A stretch of 64,000 nt of DNA from Pseudomonas sp. Au-Pse12 (lineage in GTDB: Bacteria; Pseudomonadota; Gammaproteobacteria; Pseudomonadales; Pseudomonadaceae), in assembly GCF_021341665.1 (NCBI RefSeq), contig NZ_JAJTTH010000009.1:62001-126000 (forward strand), given 5' to 3'. The translations under genes were made by a program, and so were the position numbers. This document shows positions 49,805-58,078 of the stretch, one piece after another. The notes under the pieces were generated by a model that worked only from the letters and a program-made list of their open reading frames with translations, was not told the origin of the DNA and ran no database searches. Position 1 is the first letter of the stretch. The number at the start of each line of letters is the position of its first letter.

Positions 49805-50598
49805 AACTGTCCATTCGTCACGACACGACCTACAGCTACGCCGATGAAGTCTGCACCAGCATCCAGTTCCTGCGCCTGACGCCCCAGGACAGCCCGCGTC
49901 AGCAGATTCTCCAATGGCGCCTGGAGCTGCCACGGCGGGTGCGCGCCCAGCGCGACCCCTACGGCAACATCCTCCACGTCATGACGCTGGACGAGCCCCA
50001 CGGGGCGATTGTCCTCAGTGCCTTTGGCGAAGTGCAGATCGACCCGCAACGCGAAGTCGAGGGCGACAGCCAGTCACCCTTGCCGTTCCTGCGCAGCAGC
50101 CCCTTGAGCCAGGCCGACCCGGCGCTGAGCGACTTTGCCCGGCAGCACTGCGGCGCAGGCCGCGACCGCGCCGCGCTGACCGAGCTGATGCAGGCCCTGG
50201 CCGAGCACATGCCTTACCGCCCCGGCGCCACCGGGGTGGGCAGTACCGCCGCGCAGGCCTTTGCCGGCGGCGCCGGGGTCTGCCAGGACCATACCCACGC
50301 GTTCCTGGCCTGCGCCCGCAGCCTGGGGATTCCCGCGCGCTATGTGTCGGGCTACCTGTGCACCGAGGACGCCAGCCATCTGGCCAGTCATGCCTGGGCC
50401 GAAGCCTGGCTCGACGACGGCTGGTACAGCTTCGACGTGACCAACCGCCTGACCCGCCCCGAACGCCACCTGAAACTGGCGGTGGGCCTGGATTACCTGG
50501 ATGCCTGCCCGGTGCGTGGCATGCGCCGCGGCGGCGGGGCGGAACAGATGCACGCGCAGGTGCAGGTCAGCTCCATGGTGCAGTTCCAGCATCAATAG
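49801..50598 (+). CDS. Transglutaminase-family protein
   Basis: Predicted 265-residue cytoplasmic transglutaminase-like cysteine peptidase. The N-terminal beta-sandwich begins KLSIRHDTTYSYADEV; the catalytic triad is Cys161 (GVCQDHTHAF), His197 (SHAWAEAWL) and Asp212 (SFDVTNRL). In this family the enzyme is thought to cleave or transfer amide bonds, possibly trimming a tag built by the ATP-grasp partner. Third gene of the trio; no proteasome-like Anbu gene follows here. Confidence 0.92.
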   Translation: MKLSIRHDTTYSYADEVCTSIQFLRLTPQDSPRQQILQWRLELPRRVRAQRDPYGNILHVMTLDEPHGAIVLSAFGEVQIDPQREVEGDSQSPLPFLRSSPLSQADPALSDFARQHCGAGRDRAALTELMQALAEHMPYRPGATGVGSTAAQAFAGGAGVCQDHTHAFLACARSLGIPARYVSGYLCTEDASHLASHAWAEAWLDDGWYSFDVTNRLTRPERHLKLAVGLDYLDACPVRGMRRGGGAEQMHAQVQVSSMVQFQHQ

Positions 50599-50612
50599 GC
50601 GGCTGTCCGGGG

Positions 50613-51419
50613 TCAGTCGCGGCCCATGCACTGGCGACGGTATTCGTCCGGGGTGGTGCCCATCATTCGCCGGAACATGCTGATGAAGGCCGAGGCGCTG
50701 CTGTAGCCCAGGTCCAAGCCGATGCTTTCCACGGTCTGGCCCTGTTCCAGCAGGGCCAGGGCCTGCACCACCTTGAGCCGCTGGCGCCACTCGATCAGCG
50801 ACATGCCCAGCTCGCGCTGGCTGCGGCGCATCAGCGTGCGTTCGCTGGTGTTGGCGGCGTGGGCCAGTTGCGGCAATGAGCGCGGGTCGCCGGGGTTGGC
50901 CTTGAGGGTACGCAGCACCGGTCCCAGCAACGGGTCGTCGGAAGAGGGCAGGTAGCTGCCGGCGCAGGAGGCGTGCCCCAGCTTGTCCACCAGCACTTGC
51001 AGCAGGCGCTGTTGTTCGGCGCTCTGGGGCAGCCCCGGCGGCGCCTGGCGCAGGTCGTCGAGCAAGGCCAGGACCAGCGGGCTGAGGCTCAGGGCGCAGT
51101 GCCGGGCGGGCAGGGCGGTGCACAGCTCGGGCGCCAGGTACAGCGAGCAGTGGCAGGCTTCGTGGCGGTTGAAGCCCATGTGCTCGACATCCGGTGGCAG
51201 CCAGATGCCGTACTGCGGCGGCGCCAGGTAATGGTGGTCGCCCAGCTCGATTTCCATCACCCCGCTGTAGGCATAGACGAACTCGCCCCAGGGGTGGCGG
51301 TGGCGCGGGTAGGTGGCATGGGCCGGCAGGTTGGCCGCGCGAAAGAAGATCGGCGCCGGCAGGGCTTCGCTGAACGGCGGCAGGTGCAGTTGTTGCGCGG
51401 CTTTGTTCACGGCAGGCAC
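50613..51419 (-). CDS. AraC-family transcriptional regulator
   Basis: Predicted 268-residue regulator: cupin-type N-terminal sensing domain with RHRHPWGEFVYAYSGVMEI and PPQYGIWLPPDVEHMGF, and C-terminal double helix-turn-helix (LPQLAHAANTSERTLMRRSQRELGMSL, QTVESIGLDLGYSSASAFISMFRRMMGTTP). The start is a GTG at 51419 with a poor Shine-Dalgarno. Divergent from an EamA exporter gene with about 100 bp between, the usual repressor/exporter layout; the inducer is unknown. Confidence 0.92.
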   Translation of the reverse strand: MPAVNKAAQQLHLPPFSEALPAPIFFRAANLPAHATYPRHRHPWGEFVYAYSGVMEIELGDHHYLAPPQYGIWLPPDVEHMGFNRHEACHCSLYLAPELCTALPARHCALSLSPLVLALLDDLRQAPPGLPQSAEQQRLLQVLVDKLGHASCAGSYLPSSDDPLLGPVLRTLKANPGDPRSLPQLAHAANTSERTLMRRSQRELGMSLIEWRQRLKVVQALALLEQGQTVESIGLDLGYSSASAFISMFRRMMGTTPDEYRRQCMGRD

Positions 51420-51521
51420 CGGTTGGCGGATAAGTGTTATGGGCTGGCGGAATAGAACTATATCTAGGAAAACTGTCAGGCGGACAATCCTTCATCACTT
51501 TTGCTCGATGAAGGATTCGCC

Positions 51522-52493
51522 ATGGCCACTCGCCAACCCCTGGACGCCACCGCCGCTGGCCTGATGCTCGGCCTGTGCGCGATCTGGGGCCTGCAGCAGG
51601 TGGCGCTCAAGGCCACCGCCGAGGACATCGCGCCGATCCTGCAGATCGCCCTGCGTTCCGGCGGCGCGGCGTTGCTGGTGGGCCTGCTGATGCGCTGGCG
51701 TGGCGAACGCCTGGGGCTGGGCGATGGTCACTGGCGCCCGGGCCTGCTGGTGGGCGGGCTGTTTGCCCTGGAATTTCTTCTGGTGGGCGAAGGCCTGCGT
51801 CACACCACGGCCTCGCACATGGCGATCTTCCTCTACACCGCGCCGATCTTCGCCGCCCTCGGGCTGCACTGGCTCATGCCTTCCGAGCGCCTAAAGCCCG
51901 CGCAATGGCTGGGTATTGGCGTGGCCTTTGGCGGCATTGTCGTGGCCTTCAGCGGTCCATCCCCGGCCGGCCAAGGCGGCGGCAGCAATGTGCTGCTGGG
52001 GGATTTTCTCGGGGTGCTCGGCGGGGTTGCCTGGGGCGCCACCACGGTGGTGGTGCGCTGTTCGCGGCTGGCCTCCAGCCCCACCACCCGGACCCTGCAA
52101 TATCAGCTGCTGGGGGCCTTTGTCTGGCTCGGCCTGGCGGCGTTGCTGTTCGGCCAGACCCGTATCCATTTCACCCCGTTGGTGATCGCCAGCCTGGGGT
52201 TCCAGGTGCTGGTGGTGTCGTTTGCCAGCTTCCTGATCTGGTTCACCCTGTTGCGTCGCTACCAGGCCTCGCGGCTCGGGGTGCTGTCGTTCATGACCCC
52301 GCTGTTCGGCATCGGCTTCGGCGTCTGGCTGTTGCATGAACCCCTGGAGGCGAACTTCATCGTTGGCGCGCTGCTGGTGCTGGCGGGCATCGTCATGGTC
52401 AGCGGCTACGAGTGGCTGCGCCAGCGGCTCAAGCGCAACGCCCAGGTCGCTGCCGCGCCGGCGAGCCTGCCCGGGAGCGGGCCACGCGCCTGA
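51522..52493 (+). CDS. EamA/DMT-family transporter
   Basis: Predicted 323-residue inner-membrane protein with ten hydrophobic helices in two EamA repeats (about 10-145 and 155-295). Typical parts are GLCAIWGLQQVALKATAEDI in repeat 1, and LGVAWG-like GVLGGVAWGATTVVVR and SFMTPLFGIGFGVWLLHEPLE in repeat 2. AGGA is 6 nt before ATG 51522. Likely exports a metabolite; controlled probably by the divergent AraC regulator. Confidence 0.93.
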   Translation: MATRQPLDATAAGLMLGLCAIWGLQQVALKATAEDIAPILQIALRSGGAALLVGLLMRWRGERLGLGDGHWRPGLLVGGLFALEFLLVGEGLRHTTASHMAIFLYTAPIFAALGLHWLMPSERLKPAQWLGIGVAFGGIVVAFSGPSPAGQGGGSNVLLGDFLGVLGGVAWGATTVVVRCSRLASSPTTRTLQYQLLGAFVWLGLAALLFGQTRIHFTPLVIASLGFQVLVVSFASFLIWFTLLRRYQASRLGVLSFMTPLFGIGFGVWLLHEPLEANFIVGALLVLAGIVMVSGYEWLRQRLKRNAQVAAAPASLPGSGPRA

Positions 52494-52570
52494 GGCTAGG
52501 CCCACTGGCCGCGGCTGGCGTCGGGTCGCCCGCGGTCTTGAGCGTGTCGTGCCCGTGGCAGTAGCTGCGA

Positions 52571-52594
52571 ACAAGGTTTCGGACAAGGTTTCGG
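52571..52594 (+). repeat. Two tandem copies of a 12-nt unit upstream of the DUF1624 gene
   Basis: ACAAGGTTTCGG occurs twice in direct succession, shortly before a TATAAG -10-like hexamer at 52610-52616. It may be an operator. Confidence 0.5.
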
Positions 52595-52685
52595 ATCAAA
52601 CATGGATGTTATAAGGTAACGTCCGATTGTCCCGCTTAGCCAAGCTGACGCCCACTCTCTGAACCTGACGCTGCGATCCCTCCCT

Positions 52686-53852
52686 ATGACCTCTTCAGCC
52701 CATCCTCCCGTGCGCCTCGGCGCGCGCTTGCTGAGCATCGATGCGCTGCGCGGCCTGGTGATGCTGTTCATGCTCCTGGACCACGTCCGCGAAACCTTCT
52801 TCCTTCACCGGCAGGTCAGCGACCCCATGGACGTGGCCACCACCGAGCCCGGGCTGTTTTTCAGCCGTACCCTGGCGCACCTGTGCGCGCCGGTCTTCGT
52901 GCTGCTGACCGGGCTCTCGGCCAGCCTGTTCGCCCACAAGCACGGCCATCGGGGCGAGGCCAGCGCCTTTCTGTTCAAGCGCGGGCTGTTCCTGGTGCTG
53001 CTGGAACTGACCCTGGTGAACTTCGCCTGGACCGGGCAGATCCCGCCGAGCGTGATCTACCTGCAGGTGATCTGGGTCATCGGCCTGAGCATGCTGGCGC
53101 TGTCGGCGCTGCTGTGGTTGCCGCGCGCGGTGCTGCTGGTGCTGAGCCTGCTGCTGATCGGCGGGCACAACCTGCTCGATGGCGTGCATTTCGCCGCGGG
53201 TGAGGCGCTGCACGTGCCTTGGGCGATCCTGCATGACCGGGGCTGGATCGAGTTCGGCGATGCCTTGCGCCTGCGCACCTCCTATCCGCTGTTGCCGTGG
53301 ATCGGCGTCATTGGCCTGGGCTATGGGCTGGGGCCGTGGTTCATCGCCGAGGCCGATAGCGAGCGGCGCCAGCGGCGGTTGCTGCTGTGCGGGCTGGCGG
53401 CGCTGGCGGGGTTTGTCCTGCTGCGCCTGCTCAATGGATACGGCGAGCGGCCCTGGGCCAGTGGCGACAGCGGCCTGCAAACGCTGATGAGCTTTTTCAA
53501 CATCACCAAGTACCCACCGTCGCTGCTGTTCATCGCCCTGACGCTGGGCGTGGGGCTGTTGGTGCTGCGCGCCCTGGAGCGTTGCCAGGCACGCCGCTGG
53601 GTCGCGGTGCTCGGGGTGTTTGGTGGCGCGCCGATGTTCTTCTACCTGCTGCACCTGTATGTGCTCAAGGGCCTGTACCTGCTGGCCGTGGCGCTGCTGG
53701 GACGCAACCAGGGGGCCTATTTCGGCTTCGACTCGCTGGGCTGGCTGTGGCTGATCACGCCGCTGCTGGCGGTGCTGCTCTACCCGCCGGTGCGGGCCTT
53801 TGCCCGGCTCAAGGCACGGCGTCGCGACCTGGGGTGGCTGAAGTACTTTTGA
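52686..53852 (+). CDS. DUF1624 / heparan-alpha-glucosaminide acetyltransferase-like membrane protein
   Basis: Predicted 388-residue protein with about ten membrane helices. The N-terminal SIDALRGLVMLFMLLDHVRE (about 17-36) carries the RG..M..M..DHxR motif of the DUF1624/YeiB group, which resembles membrane acyltransferases that move acyl groups across the bilayer. PMFFYLLHLYVLKGLYL is the conserved late helix. A soluble function is not present. Transcription probably starts just upstream, near the 12-nt repeats. A REP hairpin follows the stop. Confidence 0.85.
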   Translation: MTSSAHPPVRLGARLLSIDALRGLVMLFMLLDHVRETFFLHRQVSDPMDVATTEPGLFFSRTLAHLCAPVFVLLTGLSASLFAHKHGHRGEASAFLFKRGLFLVLLELTLVNFAWTGQIPPSVIYLQVIWVIGLSMLALSALLWLPRAVLLVLSLLLIGGHNLLDGVHFAAGEALHVPWAILHDRGWIEFGDALRLRTSYPLLPWIGVIGLGYGLGPWFIAEADSERRQRRLLLCGLAALAGFVLLRLLNGYGERPWASGDSGLQTLMSFFNITKYPPSLLFIALTLGVGLLVLRALERCQARRWVAVLGVFGGAPMFFYLLHLYVLKGLYLLAVALLGRNQGAYFGFDSLGWLWLITPLLAVLLYPPVRAFARLKARRRDLGWLKYF

Positions 53853-53859
53853 GGGAGGG

Positions 53860-53900
53860 TTCGCCGGCACGCGTTGCGCAGCAGCCGGCTGGCCGGCGAA
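53860..53900. repeat. REP/REPIN-type inverted repeat between convergent genes
   Basis: TTCGCCGG at 53860-53867 and CCGGCGAA at 53893-53900 enclose a further GCCGGCTGGCCGGC palindrome; it lies between the DUF1624 stop and the Sel1-like stop and may end both transcripts. Confidence 0.7.
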
Positions 53901-53918
53901 AGCATCCCCCGAACGCTG

Positions 53919-54569
53919 TCAGGGCCGCGCCGCGCGAATGGCCTCGCGGATTTCTTCCTGCAACTGGCGAGCGCCGCTGCAGGCCGGGTCGGTGGGGCCG
54001 TACTTGCAGGATTTATCCAGCACCTTCAGCGCCAGGTCGGCGTCGGGCGCTACGCCGATGCCCCGGCTCAGGTGGAAGCCGTACAGGGTGCAGGCCCAGG
54101 GATCATTCAGCTCACAGGCCTTGTTGAAGGTCTGCACCGCACAGTGCCGGATGGCCTGGTTGTCGGCGTCGGCGGTGAGCATGCCGGCGGCGCGGTTGGT
54201 GCAGCCGGAGACCAGGCCCAGGCTGCAAGCGCGCTGGTACAGCGGTTCATAGCCTGCGGCGGGCCCTTTGGCCTGTTGCAGGGTGGTTGCCAGCCAGTAG
54301 CAATCGTTGCCGTCGCCGGCTTCGCAGCGCTGCAGGCAGGCCCCCAGCTGCTCCGGGGTTTCGCAGCGGTTGGCCTGCGTGGCCCGTGTCGCGGTCCTGG
54401 CCGGCATGTTGTCGCTGGGGCATTGCCTGGCCTGGGCCTGCCAGTCCTGCCGGGCCTGGACTTTGGCGTACAGGGCGTCGATCAGTTCCTGGTCGGTGGG
54501 CGCGGCATTGGCGGCAAGGCTCGACAGCAGGGCCATGCCGAACAGGCAGAAACGGTAGAGACGAGGCAT
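53919..54569 (-). CDS. Exported Sel1-like, cysteine-rich repeat protein
   Basis: Predicted 216-residue periplasmic precursor: signal peptide MPRLYRFCLFGMALLSSLAANA, then Sel1/TPR-like helical repeats with paired cysteines (GACLQRCEAGDGNDCYWLA, YQRACSLGLVSGCTNRA, FNKACELNDPWACTLYG, LDKSCKYGPTDPACSG). The repeating cysteines one helix apart match the Helicobacter cysteine-rich protein type, where each repeat is held by a disulfide. A protein-binding role is likely; the partner is unknown. It is alone between two REP-type or SOS-type features. Confidence 0.82.
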   Translation of the reverse strand: MPRLYRFCLFGMALLSSLAANAAPTDQELIDALYAKVQARQDWQAQARQCPSDNMPARTATRATQANRCETPEQLGACLQRCEAGDGNDCYWLATTLQQAKGPAAGYEPLYQRACSLGLVSGCTNRAAGMLTADADNQAIRHCAVQTFNKACELNDPWACTLYGFHLSRGIGVAPDADLALKVLDKSCKYGPTDPACSGARQLQEEIREAIRAARP

Positions 54570-54714
54570 GGAGCAGAGTCCTTTCCAGAGGTCATGGGCG
54601 CGGGCGTATCTTAAGGATTTTCACCAATAGCTCCAGGCTGCCGATGGGGTGGCGAGAGGTTTTTTTCATTTTGCCTCTGGCCACTCTCTTGTGGTTCCGG
54701 GGTTTTACTCTGTA

Positions 54715-54730
54715 CTGTATATAAAAACAG
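54715..54730. promoter_or_regulatory. LexA (SOS) box
   Basis: CTGTATATAAAAACAG matches the CTGT-N8-ACAG LexA consensus perfectly, and the dyad extends to TACTG/CAGTA. It overlaps a likely -10 region 15 bp before the radical SAM start, so the two-gene unit should be repressed by LexA. Confidence 0.85.
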
Positions 54731-54745
54731 TATTCGGGCCTCGCC

Positions 54746-55966
54746 ATGCAATTGATCGACAAGCTGAGCATCCTCGCCGACGCCGCCAAGTACGACGCTT
54801 CCTGCGCCAGCAGCGGCGCGCCCAAGCGCAGCTCGGAAGGCAGAAGCGGGCTGGGTTCGAGCAATGGCATGGGCATCTGCCACAGCTATACGCCGGACGG
54901 GCGCTGTGTCTCGTTGCTCAAGGTGCTGCTGACCAATTTCTGCCTCTATGACTGCCAGTACTGCGTCAACCGCCGCTCCAGCGATGTGCCCCGGGCACGC
55001 TTCAGCCCCGAGGAAGTGGTGCGCCTGACCCTGGATTTCTACCGGCGCAATTGCGTCAGCGGGCTGTTCCTCAGCTCCGGCATCATCCGCTCGGCGGACT
55101 ACACCATGGAGCAACTGGTGCGGGTGGCCCGGCTGCTGCGCGAGGAGCACGAGTTCCGCGGCTACATCCACCTCAAGACCATCCCCGACGCCGACCCGCT
55201 GCTGATCGAGGAAGCCGGGCGCTATGCCGACCGCCTCAGCGTCAATGTCGAATTGCCCACCGATCAGGGCCTGCAGGCCCTGGCCCCGGAAAAACACCTG
55301 GGCTCGATCAAGCAGGCCATGCGCACCATCTATACCGGCGAGCAGACCGTGCTCAACGAACCCCGGGCGCCGCGTTTCGCCCCGGCCGGGCAGAGCACCC
55401 AGATGATTGTCGGTGCCGACGACACCGATGACAGCACCATCCTCCACAGTGCCGAGTCGCTGTACGGCAATTTCCGCCTGCGCCGGGTCTATTACTCGGC
55501 GTTCAGCCCGATTCCCGACAGCCCGAAAAGCGTTCCCCTGGCCGCGCCGCCGCTGATGCGCGAGCACCGCCTGTACCAGGCCGATTTCCTCTTGCGCAGC
55601 TACGGCTTCAGTGCCAACGAACTCTTCAAGGGGCCGGGGCACCTGGCCCTGGATATCGACCCCAAACTGGCCTGGGCGCTGGACAACCGCAGCCTGTTTC
55701 CGCTGGACCTGAACCGCGCCGAACCGGCGCTGATCTCGCGTATTCCGGGGATCGGCCTGCGCACCACCCAGCGCCTGGTGGAGCTGCGCCGCGAGCGGCG
55801 CATCCGCTTCGAGGACCTGGCGCGCATGCGTTGCGTGCTGAGCAAGGCCAAGCCGTTTTTCATCACCAGCGACTATCACCCGCAGCAGGCGGAAACCAGC
55901 AGCGCGCTGCTCTATCAGCAACTGCGGGACCGGCCGCAACCGCAGCAGATGGGGCTCTGGGGATGA
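54746..55966 (+). CDS. Putative DNA modification/repair radical SAM protein
   Basis: Predicted 406-residue radical SAM enzyme. The [4Fe-4S] cluster motif is CxxxCxxC in NFCLYDCQYCVNRR (about residues 71-78), and the C-terminus holds a helix-hairpin-helix, SRIPGIGLRTTQRLVELR, that binds DNA. The NCBI family of this architecture is paired with a DUF4130 or uracil-DNA glycosylase protein. Its reaction is unknown. A LexA box lies upstream, and the next gene overlaps by 4 bp. Together they are a good candidate for an uncharacterised SOS-induced DNA repair or modification system. Confidence 0.9.
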   Translation: MQLIDKLSILADAAKYDASCASSGAPKRSSEGRSGLGSSNGMGICHSYTPDGRCVSLLKVLLTNFCLYDCQYCVNRRSSDVPRARFSPEEVVRLTLDFYRRNCVSGLFLSSGIIRSADYTMEQLVRVARLLREEHEFRGYIHLKTIPDADPLLIEEAGRYADRLSVNVELPTDQGLQALAPEKHLGSIKQAMRTIYTGEQTVLNEPRAPRFAPAGQSTQMIVGADDTDDSTILHSAESLYGNFRLRRVYYSAFSPIPDSPKSVPLAAPPLMREHRLYQADFLLRSYGFSANELFKGPGHLALDIDPKLAWALDNRSLFPLDLNRAEPALISRIPGIGLRTTQRLVELRRERRIRFEDLARMRCVLSKAKPFFITSDYHPQQAETSSALLYQQLRDRPQPQQMGLWG

Positions 55967-56796
55967 TCAGCCTGGATTGCGACGACCTGTTCGACACTTG
56001 GCGCCAGCAGGCGCGCTGGCTGCTCAGCCATTCCATCGATCCGAGCCGGGTCAGCTGGGCCGGGGGGCGGGAAGCCGACCTGTTCGCCAGCGACGAGAAC
56101 TGCCCCGAACAGCCCGGCCCCTTTCGCGCGCGCATTCCCCAGGCCCTGCTGGAGCTGTTGCAGCGAGCCGCCTGCTATCGCGGCGAGCAGCGCTGGAGCC
56201 TGCTCTACGAGGTGCTGTGGCGGGTCAGCCATGGCGACCGCACGGCCATGCTCAGCGGCGATCAACTGGGCAGCGAGTTGCAGCGGCGGATCAAGCAAGT
56301 CGACCGCGAGGCCCATCACCTGCATGCCTTTGTGCGTTTCGTCAGGCTGCCCGAGGGCCGCTCACGCCTGGCCGAGCAACCTGAATACGTGGCCTGGCAC
56401 GAGCCGGCCCACGACATCCTGGCCCACGCCAGCCGGCATTTCATCGGGCGCATGGGGCGCCACCGCTGGATGATCGCCACGCCCCGGGACGGGGTGTATT
56501 TCGACGGCGAGCAACTGCACCACCAGCGCCAGTGCCCCCTTGGCTGGCAACAACTGGCCCAGGCCGGCGACGACCCCGGGGGCGAGCTGTGGCTGGCCTA
56601 TTACAGCCACATCTTCAACCCGGCGCGGCTCAACCCCAAGGTCATGCAGGGGCATTTGCCGGCGCGGTTCTGGAAGCACCTGCCGGAGGGGCCGCTGATT
56701 CCGGCGCTGATCAGCGAAGCGCGCCACGGCAAGCAGCGCGACGGCCAGGCCAGCCAGGTGGCCGCGCGGCCAGGCAAGCGGATTGCCGGAGGCTGA
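55963..56796 (+). CDS. DUF4130-type partner of the DNA-repair radical SAM protein
   Basis: Predicted 277-residue protein of the TIGR03915/DUF4130 family. It shows WSLLYEVLWRVSHGDRTAML, HHLHAFVRFVRL, RHFIGRMGRHRWMIATP and the later FWKHLPEGPLIPALI; the family is related to a domain found fused to uracil-DNA glycosylase-like proteins in other bacteria, but no glycosylase domain is present here. ATG 55963 overlaps the radical SAM stop (ATGA). Function unknown; expected to act on DNA with its partner. The C-terminal 20 residues are basic (RHGKQRDG, ARPGKRIAGG). Confidence 0.88.
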   Translation: MISLDCDDLFDTWRQQARWLLSHSIDPSRVSWAGGREADLFASDENCPEQPGPFRARIPQALLELLQRAACYRGEQRWSLLYEVLWRVSHGDRTAMLSGDQLGSELQRRIKQVDREAHHLHAFVRFVRLPEGRSRLAEQPEYVAWHEPAHDILAHASRHFIGRMGRHRWMIATPRDGVYFDGEQLHHQRQCPLGWQQLAQAGDDPGGELWLAYYSHIFNPARLNPKVMQGHLPARFWKHLPEGPLIPALISEARHGKQRDGQASQVAARPGKRIAGG

Positions 56797-56802
56797 GCAA
56801 TG

Positions 56803-56834
56803 AAAAAGCCCGCCCCTGGCAAGCAGGGGCGGGC
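56803..56834 (-). terminator. Rho-independent terminator of ilvE
   Basis: Perfect 11-bp stem GCCCGCCCCTG/CAGGGGCGGGC (56808-56818 and 56824-56834) with a 5-nt loop; on the minus strand it is followed by TTTTT. It also may end the radical SAM transcript from the other side. Confidence 0.9.
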
Positions 56835-56855
56835 TTGGGTGCAGCTAATGGCGAA

Positions 56856-57875
56856 TCAGACCTTGACGATCCAGCCCGCTGGCGCTTCAACGTCGCCGGT
56901 CTGCACGCCGGTCAGCTCTTTGTAGAGCTTCTGGGTGATCGGGCCGACGTCTTTTTCGCTGTAGAACACGTGCAGCTTGTCCTGGTACTGGATGCCGCCG
57001 ATCGGCGTGATCACCGCGGCGGTGCCGCAGGCGCCGGCTTCCTTGAAGTCCGAGAGCTTGTCGATGAACACGTCGCCTTCGACCACTTCCAGGCCCAGGC
57101 GGGTCTTGGCCAGCTCGATCAGCGACAGGCGGGTGATACCCGGCAGCACCGAGGGCGAGTTGGGGGTGACGAATTTGTCATCGTGAGTGATGCCGAAGAA
57201 GTTCGCCGAACCGACTTCCTCGATCTTGCTGTGGGTCAGCGGGTCGAGGTAGATGCAGTCGGCGAAGCTGGCTTTCTTGGCCTGGGAGCCGGGCATCAGG
57301 CTGGCGGCATAGTTGCCACCGACCTTGGCCGCGCCGGTGCCTTGCGGGGCTGCGCGGTCGTAGCTGGAGATCAGGAAGTTGTGCGGGGTCAGGCCGCCCT
57401 TGAAGTAGGCGCCGACCGGGATGGCGAAGATCGAGAAGATGAACTCCGGCGCGGTACGCACGCCGATGTTGTCGCCGACGCCGATCACGAACGGACGCAG
57501 GTACAGCGCACCACCGGTGCCGTACGGCGGAATGAAGCGCTCGTTGGCCTTGACCACGGCCTTGCAGGCTTCGATGAACTGTTCGGTGGACACCTGCGGC
57601 ATCAGCAGGCGGGCGCAGCTGCGCTGCATGCGCGCGGCGTTCTGGTCTGGGCGGAACAGGTTGATCGAGCCGTCCTTGCAGCGGTAGGCCTTCAGGCCTT
57701 CGAAGCATTGCTGACCGTAGTGCAGGGCGGTGGAGCCCTCGCTGATGTGCAGCACGTTGTCTTCAGTCAGGGTGCCTGCGTCCCACTCGCCGTTACGCCA
57801 GTGCGACAGATAGCGCTTGTCTGTCTTGATGTAGTCAAAACCCAGCTTGTCCCAATTGATGCTTTCGTTACCCAT
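56856..57875 (-). CDS. ilvE: Branched-chain amino acid aminotransferase
   Basis: PLP-dependent fold-type IV aminotransferase, 339 residues, of the longer class found in Pseudomonas; interconverts Leu, Ile and Val with their 2-oxo acids. The catalytic Lys lies in GAAKVGGNYAASL (about residue 190) and the phosphate-binding VLPGITRLSLIELA and AGACGTAAVITPI segments are present. ATG 57875 gives the family start MGNESINWDKLGFDYIKT. Lies 197 bp after the bkd operon's last gene on the same strand, so transamination and oxidative decarboxylation of branched-chain amino acids are side by side. Confidence 0.95.
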   Translation of the reverse strand: MGNESINWDKLGFDYIKTDKRYLSHWRNGEWDAGTLTEDNVLHISEGSTALHYGQQCFEGLKAYRCKDGSINLFRPDQNAARMQRSCARLLMPQVSTEQFIEACKAVVKANERFIPPYGTGGALYLRPFVIGVGDNIGVRTAPEFIFSIFAIPVGAYFKGGLTPHNFLISSYDRAAPQGTGAAKVGGNYAASLMPGSQAKKASFADCIYLDPLTHSKIEEVGSANFFGITHDDKFVTPNSPSVLPGITRLSLIELAKTRLGLEVVEGDVFIDKLSDFKEAGACGTAAVITPIGGIQYQDKLHVFYSEKDVGPITQKLYKELTGVQTGDVEAPAGWIVKV

Positions 57876-58051
57876 GACACCCTCTATCACTTGACCACCG
57901 CCGGAACGGCTCAAGGTTTCTGACGTTTTTTTGGATGGGCACAACAATACTGCATTCCGGGGGCGGATCGCATCCCGGACTAAGGGCGGGTGAGCAAAAA
58001 AACTTAGCCAGCTCATGAAACGCTCTCGATACAGCCATGTGCACCTACTGT

Positions 58052-58078
58052 GGCTTCTATAACTGGGGGCTTCTATAA
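58052..58078 (+). repeat. 11-nt direct repeat at the 3' end of lpdV
   Basis: GGCTTCTATAA occurs at 58052-58062 and 58068-58078; the second copy contains the lpdV stop codon. Probably a local duplication. Confidence 0.6.
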
